A DNA stretch of 64,000 bases from Humidesulfovibrio sp. (GCF_030689645.1 NZ_JAUYFU010000048.1:270513-334512); one strand, 5' to 3'; shown: positions 8,651 to 17,400, counted from the first letter of the stretch. Notes: a model not told the origin generated them from the letters alone. Made by a program: numbers and translations.

Positions 8651-9577
8651 CTACTGGTGCGCGCCCTTGACGGCCTTTGCCGGAGCCTTCTCCGGTGTGG
8701 GAGCAAGCAGTTCGCCTGCACCGTCTGACTTGGAATCAGGCTTGGCGGCAGGCTTGGCGGCTCCAGCCTTTTCAGCCTCAGGCTTGGTATCGCCCTGGTC
8801 GTCGGCCTTGGCTTCAGGTTCAACCTTGGGCTTTGCCTTGGCCTTGGGTTTGGGCTTGGACTTGGCTTGCATGGGGACCGTAAGCAACTTGCCCTGCTCC
8901 GGGTGCTGCCCAATCCAAGCCACCTGGCCCGAGTTGAGGTCGTAGATTCCGCCCACAAGCAGCACCTTGCCGCTTGCCACGAACTCGCGCACTTCCTGGC
9001 TTTTGCGCAGGATGTTCTCCATGGTCAGCCAGACGTTGGCCTTGATGCTCTTGTTCAGCAGGTCATCGCCGCTGGCAGTGGGGCTCCAGGTTTTGGCCCT
9101 GGCAACGGCGGGCTTGATCTGATCGATGAGCGCCGGGATATTGCCATGGACCTTGGCGTTCTGCACAGCGGCGGTCACAGCTCCGCAAGCCGTGTGGCCC
9201 AGCACCAGAACGACAGGGGTGCCAAGATGGCCAACGCCATACTCGACGCTGCCAAGTTCGTCGGCACCGGCAAGGTTGCCCGCCACGCGGATGACAAAGA
9301 TGTCGCCGACGCCCTGATCGAACAGCACTTCAAGGGGCGCGCGGGAGTCGGAACAGCCAACGATGGTGGCTATAGGATGCTGACCGCCCTTCGCCGTTTC
9401 GGCGCGGCGATCAAGCCCCTGATGACTGTGGGTCGAGTTCCCGGCCACATAGCGCGCATTGCCGTCTTTCAGGAGCTGCATGGCCTCATCGGCAGGCAGC
9501 ATGGACCCGCCCGAGGACGCCAGAGCCGAGGCGGACAGTCCCAGTATAAGAGCGCAAAACGCAAACCATTTCTTCAT
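8651..9577 (-). CDS. Exported beta-class carbonic anhydrase with Lys/Pro/Ala-rich tail
   Basis: Zinc enzyme interconverting CO2 and bicarbonate, probably periplasmic. I choose the ATG ending at 9577 (MKKWFAFCALILGLSASALA), which gives a clean Sec signal peptide and has GGGGGA 5 bases upstream; a start 33 bases earlier is possible but would bury the signal. The catalytic core carries CSDSRAP (zinc Cys and the Asp-Arg dyad) and LGHTACGAV (zinc His and Cys), as in beta-carbonic anhydrases. After the core, from about residue 225, an about 80-residue low-complexity tail rich in Lys, Pro, Ala and Glu follows. That tail is not part of the enzyme fold and its role is unknown. A terminator follows, so the gene is monocistronic. 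Confidence 0.93.
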   Translation of the reverse strand: MKKWFAFCALILGLSASALASSGGSMLPADEAMQLLKDGNARYVAGNSTHSHQGLDRRAETAKGGQHPIATIVGCSDSRAPLEVLFDQGVGDIFVIRVAGNLAGADELGSVEYGVGHLGTPVVLVLGHTACGAVTAAVQNAKVHGNIPALIDQIKPAVARAKTWSPTASGDDLLNKSIKANVWLTMENILRKSQEVREFVASGKVLLVGGIYDLNSGQVAWIGQHPEQGKLLTVPMQAKSKPKPKAKAKPKVEPEAKADDQGDTKPEAEKAGAAKPAAKPDSKSDGAGELLAPTPEKAPAKAVKGAHQ

Positions 9578-9732
9578 ACTTCCCCCAGAAAGTTGTGTTC
9601 GCAATCTCAAGGTCAGGGTGCAGTTCTTGAGCGCCTAGCAAATACACATCACGTGGGCAAGATGCCGGAACCGACCAGGCCATCAGTTTTCAAGCAAAAC
9701 ATACGCAATAACTACTTTGTTTCAAACGAGCC

Positions 9733-9760
9733 TAAAGAATCGTCTCAATTGCGTCGATAG
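9733..9760 (+). promoter_or_regulatory. Candidate sigma28 (FliA) promoter for flaG
   Basis: TAAAGAAT (9733-9740) and GTCGATAG (9753-9760), 12 bases apart, resemble the flagellar sigma28 consensus TAAAGTTT-N11-GCCGATAA, with six of eight matches in each box. It lies about 60 bases before the flaG start, and FlaG is a typical late flagellar gene. Confidence 0.5.
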
Positions 9761-9819
9761 AGTCATCGTAAGGATAAAATCATCCTTCACTCAGGACCAA
9801 ACAGAAAGAGGTGACAGTC

Positions 9820-10245
9820 ATGAACATCAACCCCTCGGACATGGATGTCAGGCTGGGGTTCTCCCTTGCCGAAAACGCCGTCACCGCCCCTGCTGGCACG
9901 CCAGCAGCTACTACAGCGGAAACGCAACGGAGTTCCGCACAGGCCAGTGCGCAGCAGGTCGCCAATCAGGAGTCGAACGGCATGGATGCCCGCTCCCAGG
10001 CCGCCGCTGCCGCTGCCGACAGGCTTGCGGCCAAGGATGCTGCCGAGAAGCTCGACAAGCAGCTCCAGGCAAGCAACACCGGGCTTAAGATCCGGGTGCT
10101 TGACGATTCGCAGAACCGCGTCCAGGTGGAAATCGTGGACCAAAAGAGCAACAAGGTGCTGCGCAAGATCCCGCAGGATGACCTCTTGAAGCTCACGGCC
10201 TCCATTAAGGAAATGACCGGGGTTCTGCTGAACAATCCGGCCTAG
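9820..10245 (+). CDS. flaG: FlaG family flagellar protein
   Basis: FlaG-family protein, linked in other bacteria to flagellar filament length and motility; its biochemical role is not firmly known. The N-terminal 80 residues are Ala/Gln/Thr-rich and low complexity. The conserved FlaG domain is C-terminal (about residues 85-140): LKIRVLDDSQNRVQVEIVD, then KVLRKIPQDDLLKL. I prefer the ATG at 9820, 6 bases after AGAGGTG; an in-frame GTG at 9811 overlaps that ribosome site. The length (141) is normal. It stands alone between divergent carbonic anhydrase and convergent hlyD, and a sigma28-like promoter precedes it. No flagellin gene is nearby. Confidence 0.88.
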   Translation: MNINPSDMDVRLGFSLAENAVTAPAGTPAATTAETQRSSAQASAQQVANQESNGMDARSQAAAAAADRLAAKDAAEKLDKQLQASNTGLKIRVLDDSQNRVQVEIVDQKSNKVLRKIPQDDLLKLTASIKEMTGVLLNNPA

Positions 10246-10288
10246 CCGAAGACTCTCGCCTCACCGCTGGAAACGGCAGCGACAAACA

Positions 10289-10308
10289 GCCTCCGAAGGG
10301 AGGCCTTT
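10289..10308 (+). terminator. Possible flaG terminator
   Basis: GCCTCC (10289-10294) and GGAGGC (10299-10304) form a 6-bp stem around a GAAG tetraloop, followed by CTTTGCCCTTT. The T-run is interrupted, so this is a moderate call. Confidence 0.5.
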
Positions 10309-10377
10309 GCCCTTTAAGCAGTAGGAACAAATCCATTGCATACAGCAAGCGAATGAACCATGCGCTTATTGCCCATA

Positions 10378-11706
10378 CTAGCGCTCGTGCATGGAGCCGC
10401 TCAAGGCGTCAACGAAGGGATCCAAAAAATAGCCCATCACTGAACGCTTGCCAATGTGAATACCCACCACAACACGCATTCCAGGGAACAAATCATAGCG
10501 ATTGGACTTGCGGGAGAAGTGGTCGGTGTCTGTCTCCAGCAATACCTTGTAGAAGGTGTTCACCCCGCCCGGCATGTTCTGGGTCACTGCGTCCGGGCTC
10601 ACGTGCAGCACCTTGCCCTCGATGTTTCCGAAACGCCGGGCGTCACGTGAGGCCAGCTTGATCACCGCCAGTTGGCCAGGCCGCACGTAGCCGATGTCCT
10701 GAATGGGCAAGTGGGCCTCGACTACGAGCTTGTCTCCAACAGGCACTATCTCCGCCACGGTCATGCCGGGCATCACCACCTCACCCTCGCTGAAGACAGA
10801 AATGCTCTTCACGACGCCGGCCTCCGTGGCCCGAAGCACGGTGCGGTTCTGGCTGTCGCGGAACTTTTTCATGCGCTGTGTGAGTTCGCCGAGTTCGCGT
10901 TGAACCTTCTTGAGATCGTTCTCAACTTCCTCGTTGAAGGTGTTGCGCGCGTGGCCCAACTCCTCCTTGGCTGCGGCAAGGGCGGCGCTGGCGCGGGAAA
11001 GGGCGGCGGAATTCTCCTGAATGGCGCTCTCGGTGTTGTTGCGCTCCTTGATGCGCCCGATGAGTTCGTCTTCCTTGACGAGACGCTCGCGGATGAGCTC
11101 CTCGCTTCGTTGCACCTGGCGGACCACATGGGGCAGATTTCGACGCAGATTCTCCAGGCGCGCGCTTGTCTCGCGGATGTCCTGCTCGCGCTGGCGCACG
11201 CGTTCAGACAAGGTGGCCATGTCGGTTTGCAGTCGCTTGCGGCGAGCCTCAAATAGATTCCTGGCTTGGTCGACGAGCTCCTTGTGCTTTTCCTCAAGCT
11301 CCGGGGTAAAAATGGGTTGAGGCAGCCCCTTGGACTCTGCGTCAAGACGCATGGCCTCAATCTGCAAACTGATGAGACGCACGTCCAGCTCCTCAGTGGT
11401 GGCGTCAGCCGCTGCTGCGTCAAGCACAATCAGCGGCTGGTCCTGCTTCACTGTGTCACCTTCGCGCACCAAGATCTCGCGCACAATTCCGCCTTCAAGA
11501 TGCTGAATCTTTTTGACCTTTGTCTGGGGGATCACTTCACCGACAGCCTCGCTGACGATGTCCAGATCCGTGAGCGCGGACCAGGCGAAGGCAAGCACAA
11601 AAAGACAGCAGCACAGGTACAGAAAACGGCGATGCGCAACCAGGGCAACATCCACAGTGCAGGCCCGAGCCTGCGGCCCGAGAACGGAGGCGATAGGCTC
11701 GTCCAT
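10378..11706 (-). CDS. HlyD-family type I secretion membrane fusion protein
   Basis: Periplasmic adaptor linking the inner-membrane ABC exporter to the TolC channel. I start it at the ATG ending at 11706: GAGGAGG lies just upstream and the ATG overlaps the stop of the ABC gene as TGATG, implying translational coupling. A longer frame only re-reads ABC sequence. The protein (442 residues) has one N-terminal membrane segment (FLYLCCCLFVLAFAW), the first half of a lipoyl-like domain (KIQHLEGGIVREILVREGD), a long coiled coil (about residues 95-270) and a beta-barrel end with the HlyD signature region (GMRVVVGI). Together with the two genes upstream it makes a complete type I secretion channel. 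No substrate protein is encoded in the window. Confidence 0.93.
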   Translation of the reverse strand: MDEPIASVLGPQARACTVDVALVAHRRFLYLCCCLFVLAFAWSALTDLDIVSEAVGEVIPQTKVKKIQHLEGGIVREILVREGDTVKQDQPLIVLDAAAADATTEELDVRLISLQIEAMRLDAESKGLPQPIFTPELEEKHKELVDQARNLFEARRKRLQTDMATLSERVRQREQDIRETSARLENLRRNLPHVVRQVQRSEELIRERLVKEDELIGRIKERNNTESAIQENSAALSRASAALAAAKEELGHARNTFNEEVENDLKKVQRELGELTQRMKKFRDSQNRTVLRATEAGVVKSISVFSEGEVVMPGMTVAEIVPVGDKLVVEAHLPIQDIGYVRPGQLAVIKLASRDARRFGNIEGKVLHVSPDAVTQNMPGGVNTFYKVLLETDTDHFSRKSNRYDLFPGMRVVVGIHIGKRSVMGYFLDPFVDALSGSMHER

Positions 11707-13394
11707 CAGGCCTCCTCGGCCTTGGGCGCGCGCGCAGGCGCTGGCCCAAAGGCTGGTGTGGGTTTCTCGTTCATATCGAGCACCACGGACGCGCCCTTCA
11801 TGATGTTGGCGTCCGCCGTGGAGACGATGATGGTGAGCCCCGCCTTGGCCAAGGCGTTCAGGATGGCGTAAACGGCCAGGCATCCCTCGGAATCAAGGCC
11901 CTCGGTAGGATCGTCAAAGACCACCAGTTTCCCAGGATTCATGAGCGCACGCGCCAGAGCTATGCGTCTGCGAATGCCAAGAGGCAGCGCCTTGCCGCCT
12001 TCCACCACCGGCATATCCAAACCCTGACGGCTGGTGTCGAGAAAACGGCGCAAGGAGGCGGCGCGCACGGCCTGATTCAGTCGCTCCTGGCTGGCAGCCC
12101 CCTGAGGCTCCGGGTCGGCCAGCACTATGTTCTCGCGGATGGTGGTGTTCAGAAAGGTCGGCTCCTGAGGCAGGTAGAGCACCTGCCTGCGCCACCAATC
12201 CGGGGCCAGTTGGCGCAGGTCCACGCCATCGGCCAGCACCTGCCCCCTACCCGGATCAAGCAGTCCAGCCGCCACCTTGCAGAATGTCGACTTGCCCGCG
12301 CCGTTGAAGCCGGTGACGACAAGCACGGAGCCAGGCGCAAGGACGAAATTCAAAGACTCGAAGAGCGGGCTGGCGCTGCCGGAATAGGCGAAACCGACGT
12401 CGCGGAACTCCAGGCGGCCGGAATACTCCCGCAGAGCCGCTCCAGAAAGGGGTTCAAGGGGCATGGCGTGAAACTCACCCAGGCGCGCCAAGGCATGCTC
12501 ACCCCTGCGCGTTGCCTGGTAGGCCTGCAAAAAGCTGCTGCTCATCTGAAGCACTTTGCCAGACAGGATGCTCGCGCCGATGAGCCCGCCTACGCTCATG
12601 TCGCCAGCCACGGCAAGCATGGCTCCAATGGCGTAAATGAACACGCGAAGCAAAACGGTGACTGATTCCAAGCGCATGCGGCTCTTGAGCTGCCGCCTGT
12701 CCATAAGCTCCTTAAGTTGCGAAAGCGCCTCCACCTGCTTGCGCCAACTGCGTCGAAGAAACTCACCTCCCAGAAAGGCCCGGACGGTTTCTGCACCGGT
12801 GACGGCGGAACTGAGAAGGTTGCGATGCGCCTGATTCTCCTGCTGATACTTGAGGCCGTCCGCCTCCCCCTTGCGAAGCCCAACCAGGGTGAAGACTGCG
12901 GTGAAGCAAATGGCCACAAAAGTCAGCACCATGAGCCAGGGATGAATGAGGGCTATGGCAAGAAGAAAGATAATCATGAAGGGCGCGTCAAGAACAGCGG
13001 AGACGTTGGTGGCGTCGAAAGAGCCTTGTACCTGTTGCAAGGCTCCGAGCATCTCCTGGTGCCGCCCGGCTGGCAGGCGGTACAGGTCGCTGAGGCGTGT
13101 GCGCGCGAGGGCCCCCAGGGTCCGTTCGCCCAGTTCCTCGTCTGGCCCCTGGCTTACCACGCCGGCAAGGCGGCTTCGCACCTCGCCAAAGGCGAAGCCC
13201 AAGGCGGCCGCGATGAGAACGCCCGTGGTGAGTGTGTACAAGGTGCCGTCGAACCCGTAGCCCACGTAGCGGTTGAGCACCAGGATGACATAAATCGAAG
13301 AGGCCAGAGACATGAGGTTGGACAAGAAAGAGGCGGCCAGGATCTCCCAGGCGATGCGGGGGCACAGAGACAGGCGGCGGAGGAGTTCCTTCAT
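11706..13394 (-). CDS. Type I secretion ABC transporter (permease-ATPase) with degenerate ATPase motifs
   Basis: Inner-membrane half-transporter of a type I secretion system: six predicted membrane helices (about residues 15-290) and an ATPase domain (about 340-540). There is no N-terminal C39 peptidase, as in HlyB/PrtD/LapB-like exporters of adhesins and RTX proteins. Walker A (GFNGAGKST) and the Q-loop (YLPQEP) are normal. However, the signature is LPLGI instead of LSGGQ, the Walker B end is FDDPTEGLD with Asp in place of the catalytic Glu, and the H-loop reads IIVSTADAN without the His. ATP may be bound but hydrolysis by a symmetric dimer is doubtful. The frame is intact, so this is not simple decay. 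It lies between tolC and hlyD. Confidence 0.9.
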   Translation of the reverse strand: MKELLRRLSLCPRIAWEILAASFLSNLMSLASSIYVILVLNRYVGYGFDGTLYTLTTGVLIAAALGFAFGEVRSRLAGVVSQGPDEELGERTLGALARTRLSDLYRLPAGRHQEMLGALQQVQGSFDATNVSAVLDAPFMIIFLLAIALIHPWLMVLTFVAICFTAVFTLVGLRKGEADGLKYQQENQAHRNLLSSAVTGAETVRAFLGGEFLRRSWRKQVEALSQLKELMDRRQLKSRMRLESVTVLLRVFIYAIGAMLAVAGDMSVGGLIGASILSGKVLQMSSSFLQAYQATRRGEHALARLGEFHAMPLEPLSGAALREYSGRLEFRDVGFAYSGSASPLFESLNFVLAPGSVLVVTGFNGAGKSTFCKVAAGLLDPGRGQVLADGVDLRQLAPDWWRRQVLYLPQEPTFLNTTIRENIVLADPEPQGAASQERLNQAVRAASLRRFLDTSRQGLDMPVVEGGKALPLGIRRRIALARALMNPGKLVVFDDPTEGLDSEGCLAVYAILNALAKAGLTIIVSTADANIMKGASVVLDMNEKPTPAFGPAPARAPKAEEA

Positions 13395-13460
13395 GGGCGA
13401 CCCAAGCCAACCGGCGCGAAAGAGGCGGACCTATGCGGCTGGCGCGGCGGCTGGCCGAGC

Positions 13461-14825
13461 CTAGTTCTCGACAACTTCCGGGCGCAGCTGGCCCATCTGA
13501 TAGAACAGGGTGTACGAGGCGCTGATGAGGTCGATATCAGCCGTGACCTTAGAGCTGGTGGCCGAGATGTAGTCTCGCTCGCCCACAAGGATGTCCAGCA
13601 GGTTCACCTCTCCGCCAAGGGCTTTCTTCTTCTTGATGAGCTCAAGAAACGACCAGGTGATGTTGGCCTGATTGTCGTACAAGGCGACAGTGCGGGTGAG
13701 GGTCGTCATGTCGTTCCAAGCGTTGCGGACGCGCTCTTCGACTGTGCGGCGGCGGTCAAGCATGGTCTTTCGCACGGCGACGATGTCGCTCTTGGCGGCG
13801 CGCGTGGCTTCTACGTCTCGGAACCCCTGGAAAAGATTATAGGTAACCTGCAGCCCGGCGCGGCCTTCGGTGCGCACGCTGGTTTCGCCGGAATCATTCT
13901 CCTTGCGCATGGCCTCGGCCACGGCCTCGAACTTCGGGAACATGGCAGACTCGCGCACGGCAAGTTCGCCCTGGCGGGAGGCGATGGAATACTGGAGCTC
14001 AATGAGAGTGGGGTTGGCGTCGAGGGCAAGCTCGACTGCGCCATCAAGGGTTTGCGGCATTTGAGTCTTGGGCATTCCCGGAAGCAGCAGGGAGTCGATC
14101 TGAGCATCGCTTATGTCGAACTGGAACACGGCGCGATAATTGTTGCGAGCGCTGACCATGCCGCGCTCAACGTTCACGCGGTGCGCTTGCGCACCAGCGA
14201 GCTGGGCCTTGATCTGAAGCTCTTCATAAGACAACCCGACGCCGCGCTCAACCAATGCTTCCTGCATGCCGGAGAGGCGCTTGATGTTGTCCTCGGAGCG
14301 GATGGCGTAGCGCAGCATTTCACGGGCGCGTATGAGGCCAAGATAGGCGCTGACGCCCTGCATGGAGACTTCCTGGCGCATCTGTTCGAGCTTGGCCTTG
14401 GTCTCCTCTCGCGCTCCCTTGGCCTGTGCGATGGTGCCGCTGGCTCCGCCAAAATCGTAGATAAGCTGATTGGCCGACAACGTTTCAACGTTGCGGTTCA
14501 TGCCGGTGCCTTTGGTGCCGTCGGAGTGGTTGATATCCTCACGCCCGCCGTCAATCTGGGCATTCAAGCGAGGATACCAGACGCCCTTGGCCCGCTGCTC
14601 CATGTGCTCGGCGGACTTGAGAGAGGCCTCCGCAGCCTTGATGCGATCATGGATCTGCATGAGGTGGCCGATGGATTCCTTCAGTGTGACAGGGATCTCG
14701 GCTGTGGATTTGGCGGTAAGTGCTTGGTTCTCCTCTGCGCAGAGGGCACCCGAAGAGCCGACCAGCACAAGCAGTGCTGCCAGCACCAGAAAAACTGGAT
14801 TTTTGCGGCTGCGTAATCTATGCAA
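13461..14825 (-). CDS. TolC-family outer membrane channel protein
   Basis: Outer-membrane efflux/secretion channel of the TolC family, here most likely the exit duct of the type I system encoded just downstream. The 454 residues include a Sec signal peptide (core NPVFLVLAALLVLVGSSG) and two repeated helical-hairpin halves with typical TolC features (ASLKSAEHMEQRAKGVWYP, and VTYNLFQGFRDVEATRAAK). The end is DLISASYTLFYQMGQL, the type I variant of TolC (TIGR01844-like). The start is a TTG ending at 14825, with AGGAAAGG 8 bases upstream; no ATG offers a better ribosome site and signal peptide. It heads the tolC-ABC-hlyD operon and is divergent from the cyclase gene. Confidence 0.92.
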   Translation of the reverse strand: MHRLRSRKNPVFLVLAALLVLVGSSGALCAEENQALTAKSTAEIPVTLKESIGHLMQIHDRIKAAEASLKSAEHMEQRAKGVWYPRLNAQIDGGREDINHSDGTKGTGMNRNVETLSANQLIYDFGGASGTIAQAKGAREETKAKLEQMRQEVSMQGVSAYLGLIRAREMLRYAIRSEDNIKRLSGMQEALVERGVGLSYEELQIKAQLAGAQAHRVNVERGMVSARNNYRAVFQFDISDAQIDSLLLPGMPKTQMPQTLDGAVELALDANPTLIELQYSIASRQGELAVRESAMFPKFEAVAEAMRKENDSGETSVRTEGRAGLQVTYNLFQGFRDVEATRAAKSDIVAVRKTMLDRRRTVEERVRNAWNDMTTLTRTVALYDNQANITWSFLELIKKKKALGGEVNLLDILVGERDYISATSSKVTADIDLISASYTLFYQMGQLRPEVVEN

Positions 14826-14967
14826 ATTCGTACCTTTCCTGTATCGATTGCCTGTGACCCCAAAGCCCGACTGGACAAGACCTCGGGACTATCATGCTCA
14901 GTTAGCGAGATCGCTACACTACGCACAGCCGATTTGCAAGAGGATGCCCCAGTAATTCTGATAGTTC

Positions 14968-14996
14968 CTGACACAAAAATCACTGTAGTCTACCAT
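14968..14996 (+). promoter_or_regulatory. Candidate sigma70 promoter for the CHASE2 cyclase gene
   Basis: CTGACA (14968-14973) and TACCAT (14991-14996) are separated by 17 bases and lie about 20 bases before the cyclase start. The 190-bp gap also must hold the tolC promoter on the other strand, which I could not place confidently. Confidence 0.45.
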
Positions 14997-15016
14997 TTTT
15001 TTGCGAGGGAGGCCCC

Positions 15017-17239
15017 ATGCTGGGCAAGCTCAAAAAGTTCTTTAAAGGCGACAAATTTCTGCTTCTGGCCACAGGGCTATGCACATCTTTTCTGATGGTC
15101 GTGCTCTACGTACTACAACCGCAGATCTTGCGTTTCCTCGACTACAAGATTTACGATCAGCACCTCCGCCGCAACCACTCTGAAAAAACCTCCGGCATCC
15201 CCGTCATTGTTGACATCGACGAGAAAAGTCTGGCCGCACTGGGCCAGTGGCCCTGGCCTCGCTATCGCGTTGCGCTGCTGCTTGAGAAGATCCGGCTGGC
15301 AGGAGCGCTGGCCGTGGGCATGGACGTAGTGCTGGCGGAGCCGGACCGCACCTCCCCGGCGCTGCTCAAAAAGCAAATCAAAAATGAGCTTATGGTCGAC
15401 GTTACCTTCCAAGGACTGCCCCCGGCTCTTGAGGACAACGACGCGCTCCTGGCCAACGTGCTTCAGGGCAAACCATACGTGTTGGGGTTCTACTTCTCAT
15501 TCTCCAAGGCCGAGGCCGACCAGCAAAAACAGGTCGGCGATTGCTTCATCAAGCCCGGGCAGGTGTCCGTGCTCTCCGCACCTGGCGCCCTGCCGCCAGA
15601 GCAAGCTCTGCACTCGGCTTACGGAGCAGTATGCCCCCTGCCGGTGCTGGCCGAGGCGGCCACCGCCACCGGCTTCTTCAACGCCACGCCAGACGCGGAC
15701 GGAATCCTGCGCCGAGTAGCCCTGCTCATCAACTATAACGGGCAAATCTATCCCAGCTTGGCCTTGTCCACACTGATGCAGGCAACAGGCGACCCAAGTG
15801 TCCTGCTCAAGATCGACACCCAGGGCACGGAATCCTTGCGCTACAGCGAGGCGGTCATCCCGGTGGACCGCGCCGGTCAGATGCTGGTGAACTATCGCGG
15901 CGGCGGCGGCATGTTCCCGTACGTCAGCGCCGTGGACATCATGGAAGGAAAGGTTGATCCGGCGCTCCTGAGCGGCAAAATTGCCTTTATCGGAACCTCG
16001 GCTGCCGGCCTCAAGGATCTGCGCGCCACCCCCTTCACCGCTGTGTACCCGGGCGTGGAGACCCACGCCACCATCGTTGACAACATCCTGACCCAGGACT
16101 TCATCTCCATCCCGGACTACGCCCCTGCCGTCGAACTGACGGCGACGCTATTGGCGGGCATCCTCATCACCCTGCTCGTAACATGGGCCAAAGCGGTTTG
16201 GATCATCGTGCCCCTGGTTGGCATGGCCCTTGGCATGTGGGAAGGCACCTCCTACATGATGTCCAATCTGCGCGTGTACATTTCGCCGCTTTACTCCTAC
16301 CTCATCCTGGCCGCCAACTTCGCCCTGCTCACGCTGATAAAGTTCTGGCGGGAGGAGAAACAAAGGAAGTTCATCCACGGCGCCTTCTCGCACTATCTGG
16401 CGCCTGCGGTCATCAAGCAGATCTATGACTCCCCGGAGTCCTTGAGCCTGCAAGGCCAGGAGAAGGAAGTCACTGTCATGTTCTCCGACGTGCGCAGCTT
16501 CACCACCATGTCTGAAAAACTCACCCCGACCCAGGTGACCGACCTGTTGCACGACTACCTGACGCCCATGACCCGCGTGATAACTGAGAACATGGGCACA
16601 CTCGACAAGTTCATCGGCGACGCCATCATGGCTTTCTGGAATGCGCCCCTTGACGTGCCTGAACATCAGAAAAAGGCCGTCTCCTCGGCCTTGCAGATGT
16701 TCGAGCACCTGAAAACCCTGAACGTGGGCTTCCAGGAGAAGTTCGGGCTGACCATCAAAATCGGCGTGGGCCTGCACTGCGGGCGCGTGCGCGTGGGCAA
16801 CATGGGTTCGGCCGACCTGTTCGACTACACGCTCATCGGCGACAACGTGAACCTGACATCGCGCCTGGAGAGCCTGACCAAATATTACGGCCAGATCCTG
16901 CTGGTCAGCGAGGCCATGGTCGAGGCCTGCGGCGATGCTTACAGCTACCTGGAGATGGACTGCGTGCGCGTGAAGGGCAAAAACAAGCCCATCACAATCT
17001 ACACAGCCATGACGCACGAACAGGCGACGGAGCGCGCCCAGGAGATATTCAGTCACAATGAAGCCCTGACGCTTTACAAGGCCATGCGTTTCGCCGAGGC
17101 CGAAACAGCGTTCAAAGACCTGCAAAGCCTCACCGGGAACGAGGCGCTCTATTCCATGTACGCCGAGCGCTGCCAAACCCTCTTGGATCACCCGCCTGCG
17201 GCGGACTGGGACGGAGTGTACACACACACCAGCAAATAG
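15017..17239 (+). CDS. CHASE2-domain class III adenylate cyclase
   Basis: Membrane-bound nucleotidyl cyclase, predicted to make cAMP in response to an extracytoplasmic signal. Order: one N-terminal membrane helix (residues 15-35), a large periplasmic CHASE2 sensor (about 40-360) with the family's VIVDIDEKSLAALGQWPWPR and KIAFIGTSAAGLKDLRATP, three membrane helices (about 370-450), then the class III catalytic domain (about 470-680). Catalytic residues are visible: metal-binding Asp in VTVMFSDVRSFT and KFIGDAIMAFW, the adenine-selecting Lys and Asp (LDKFIGD, LIGDNVNLTSR) and the transition-state Asn/Arg. The last 60 residues are TPR-like. GGGAGG precedes the ATG. It is divergent from the type I secretion operon, which it may regulate or be co-regulated with. 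Confidence 0.93.
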   Translation: MLGKLKKFFKGDKFLLLATGLCTSFLMVVLYVLQPQILRFLDYKIYDQHLRRNHSEKTSGIPVIVDIDEKSLAALGQWPWPRYRVALLLEKIRLAGALAVGMDVVLAEPDRTSPALLKKQIKNELMVDVTFQGLPPALEDNDALLANVLQGKPYVLGFYFSFSKAEADQQKQVGDCFIKPGQVSVLSAPGALPPEQALHSAYGAVCPLPVLAEAATATGFFNATPDADGILRRVALLINYNGQIYPSLALSTLMQATGDPSVLLKIDTQGTESLRYSEAVIPVDRAGQMLVNYRGGGGMFPYVSAVDIMEGKVDPALLSGKIAFIGTSAAGLKDLRATPFTAVYPGVETHATIVDNILTQDFISIPDYAPAVELTATLLAGILITLLVTWAKAVWIIVPLVGMALGMWEGTSYMMSNLRVYISPLYSYLILAANFALLTLIKFWREEKQRKFIHGAFSHYLAPAVIKQIYDSPESLSLQGQEKEVTVMFSDVRSFTTMSEKLTPTQVTDLLHDYLTPMTRVITENMGTLDKFIGDAIMAFWNAPLDVPEHQKKAVSSALQMFEHLKTLNVGFQEKFGLTIKIGVGLHCGRVRVGNMGSADLFDYTLIGDNVNLTSRLESLTKYYGQILLVSEAMVEACGDAYSYLEMDCVRVKGKNKPITIYTAMTHEQATERAQEIFSHNEALTLYKAMRFAEAETAFKDLQSLTGNEALYSMYAERCQTLLDHPPAADWDGVYTHTSK

Positions 17240-17250
17240 CCGGAATGGCT

Positions 17251-17302
17251 GCCGCAGCCCCTCCAGACCTGGCCCGGCTAATCCGGGAGGATGGGCTGCG
17301 GC
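17251..17302 (+). other. Nested inverted repeat upstream of ileS
   Basis: A perfect 10-bp inverted repeat, GCCGCAGCCC (17251-17260) with GGGCTGCGGC (17293-17302), encloses a second stem CCCGG (17273-17277)/CCGGG (17283-17287). No T-run follows, so it is not a classical terminator of the cyclase gene. It lies in the 161-bp gap before ileS. Confidence 0.6.
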
Positions 17303-17400
17303 TTGACTTCCAGGCCATGTTGTTCCAAGTTACTCCGTTCCATGAACCGGCGTGCAGGCGCCTCTAATGCCGCGCGCTAAGAGTAAGGACAAAACAAGAA

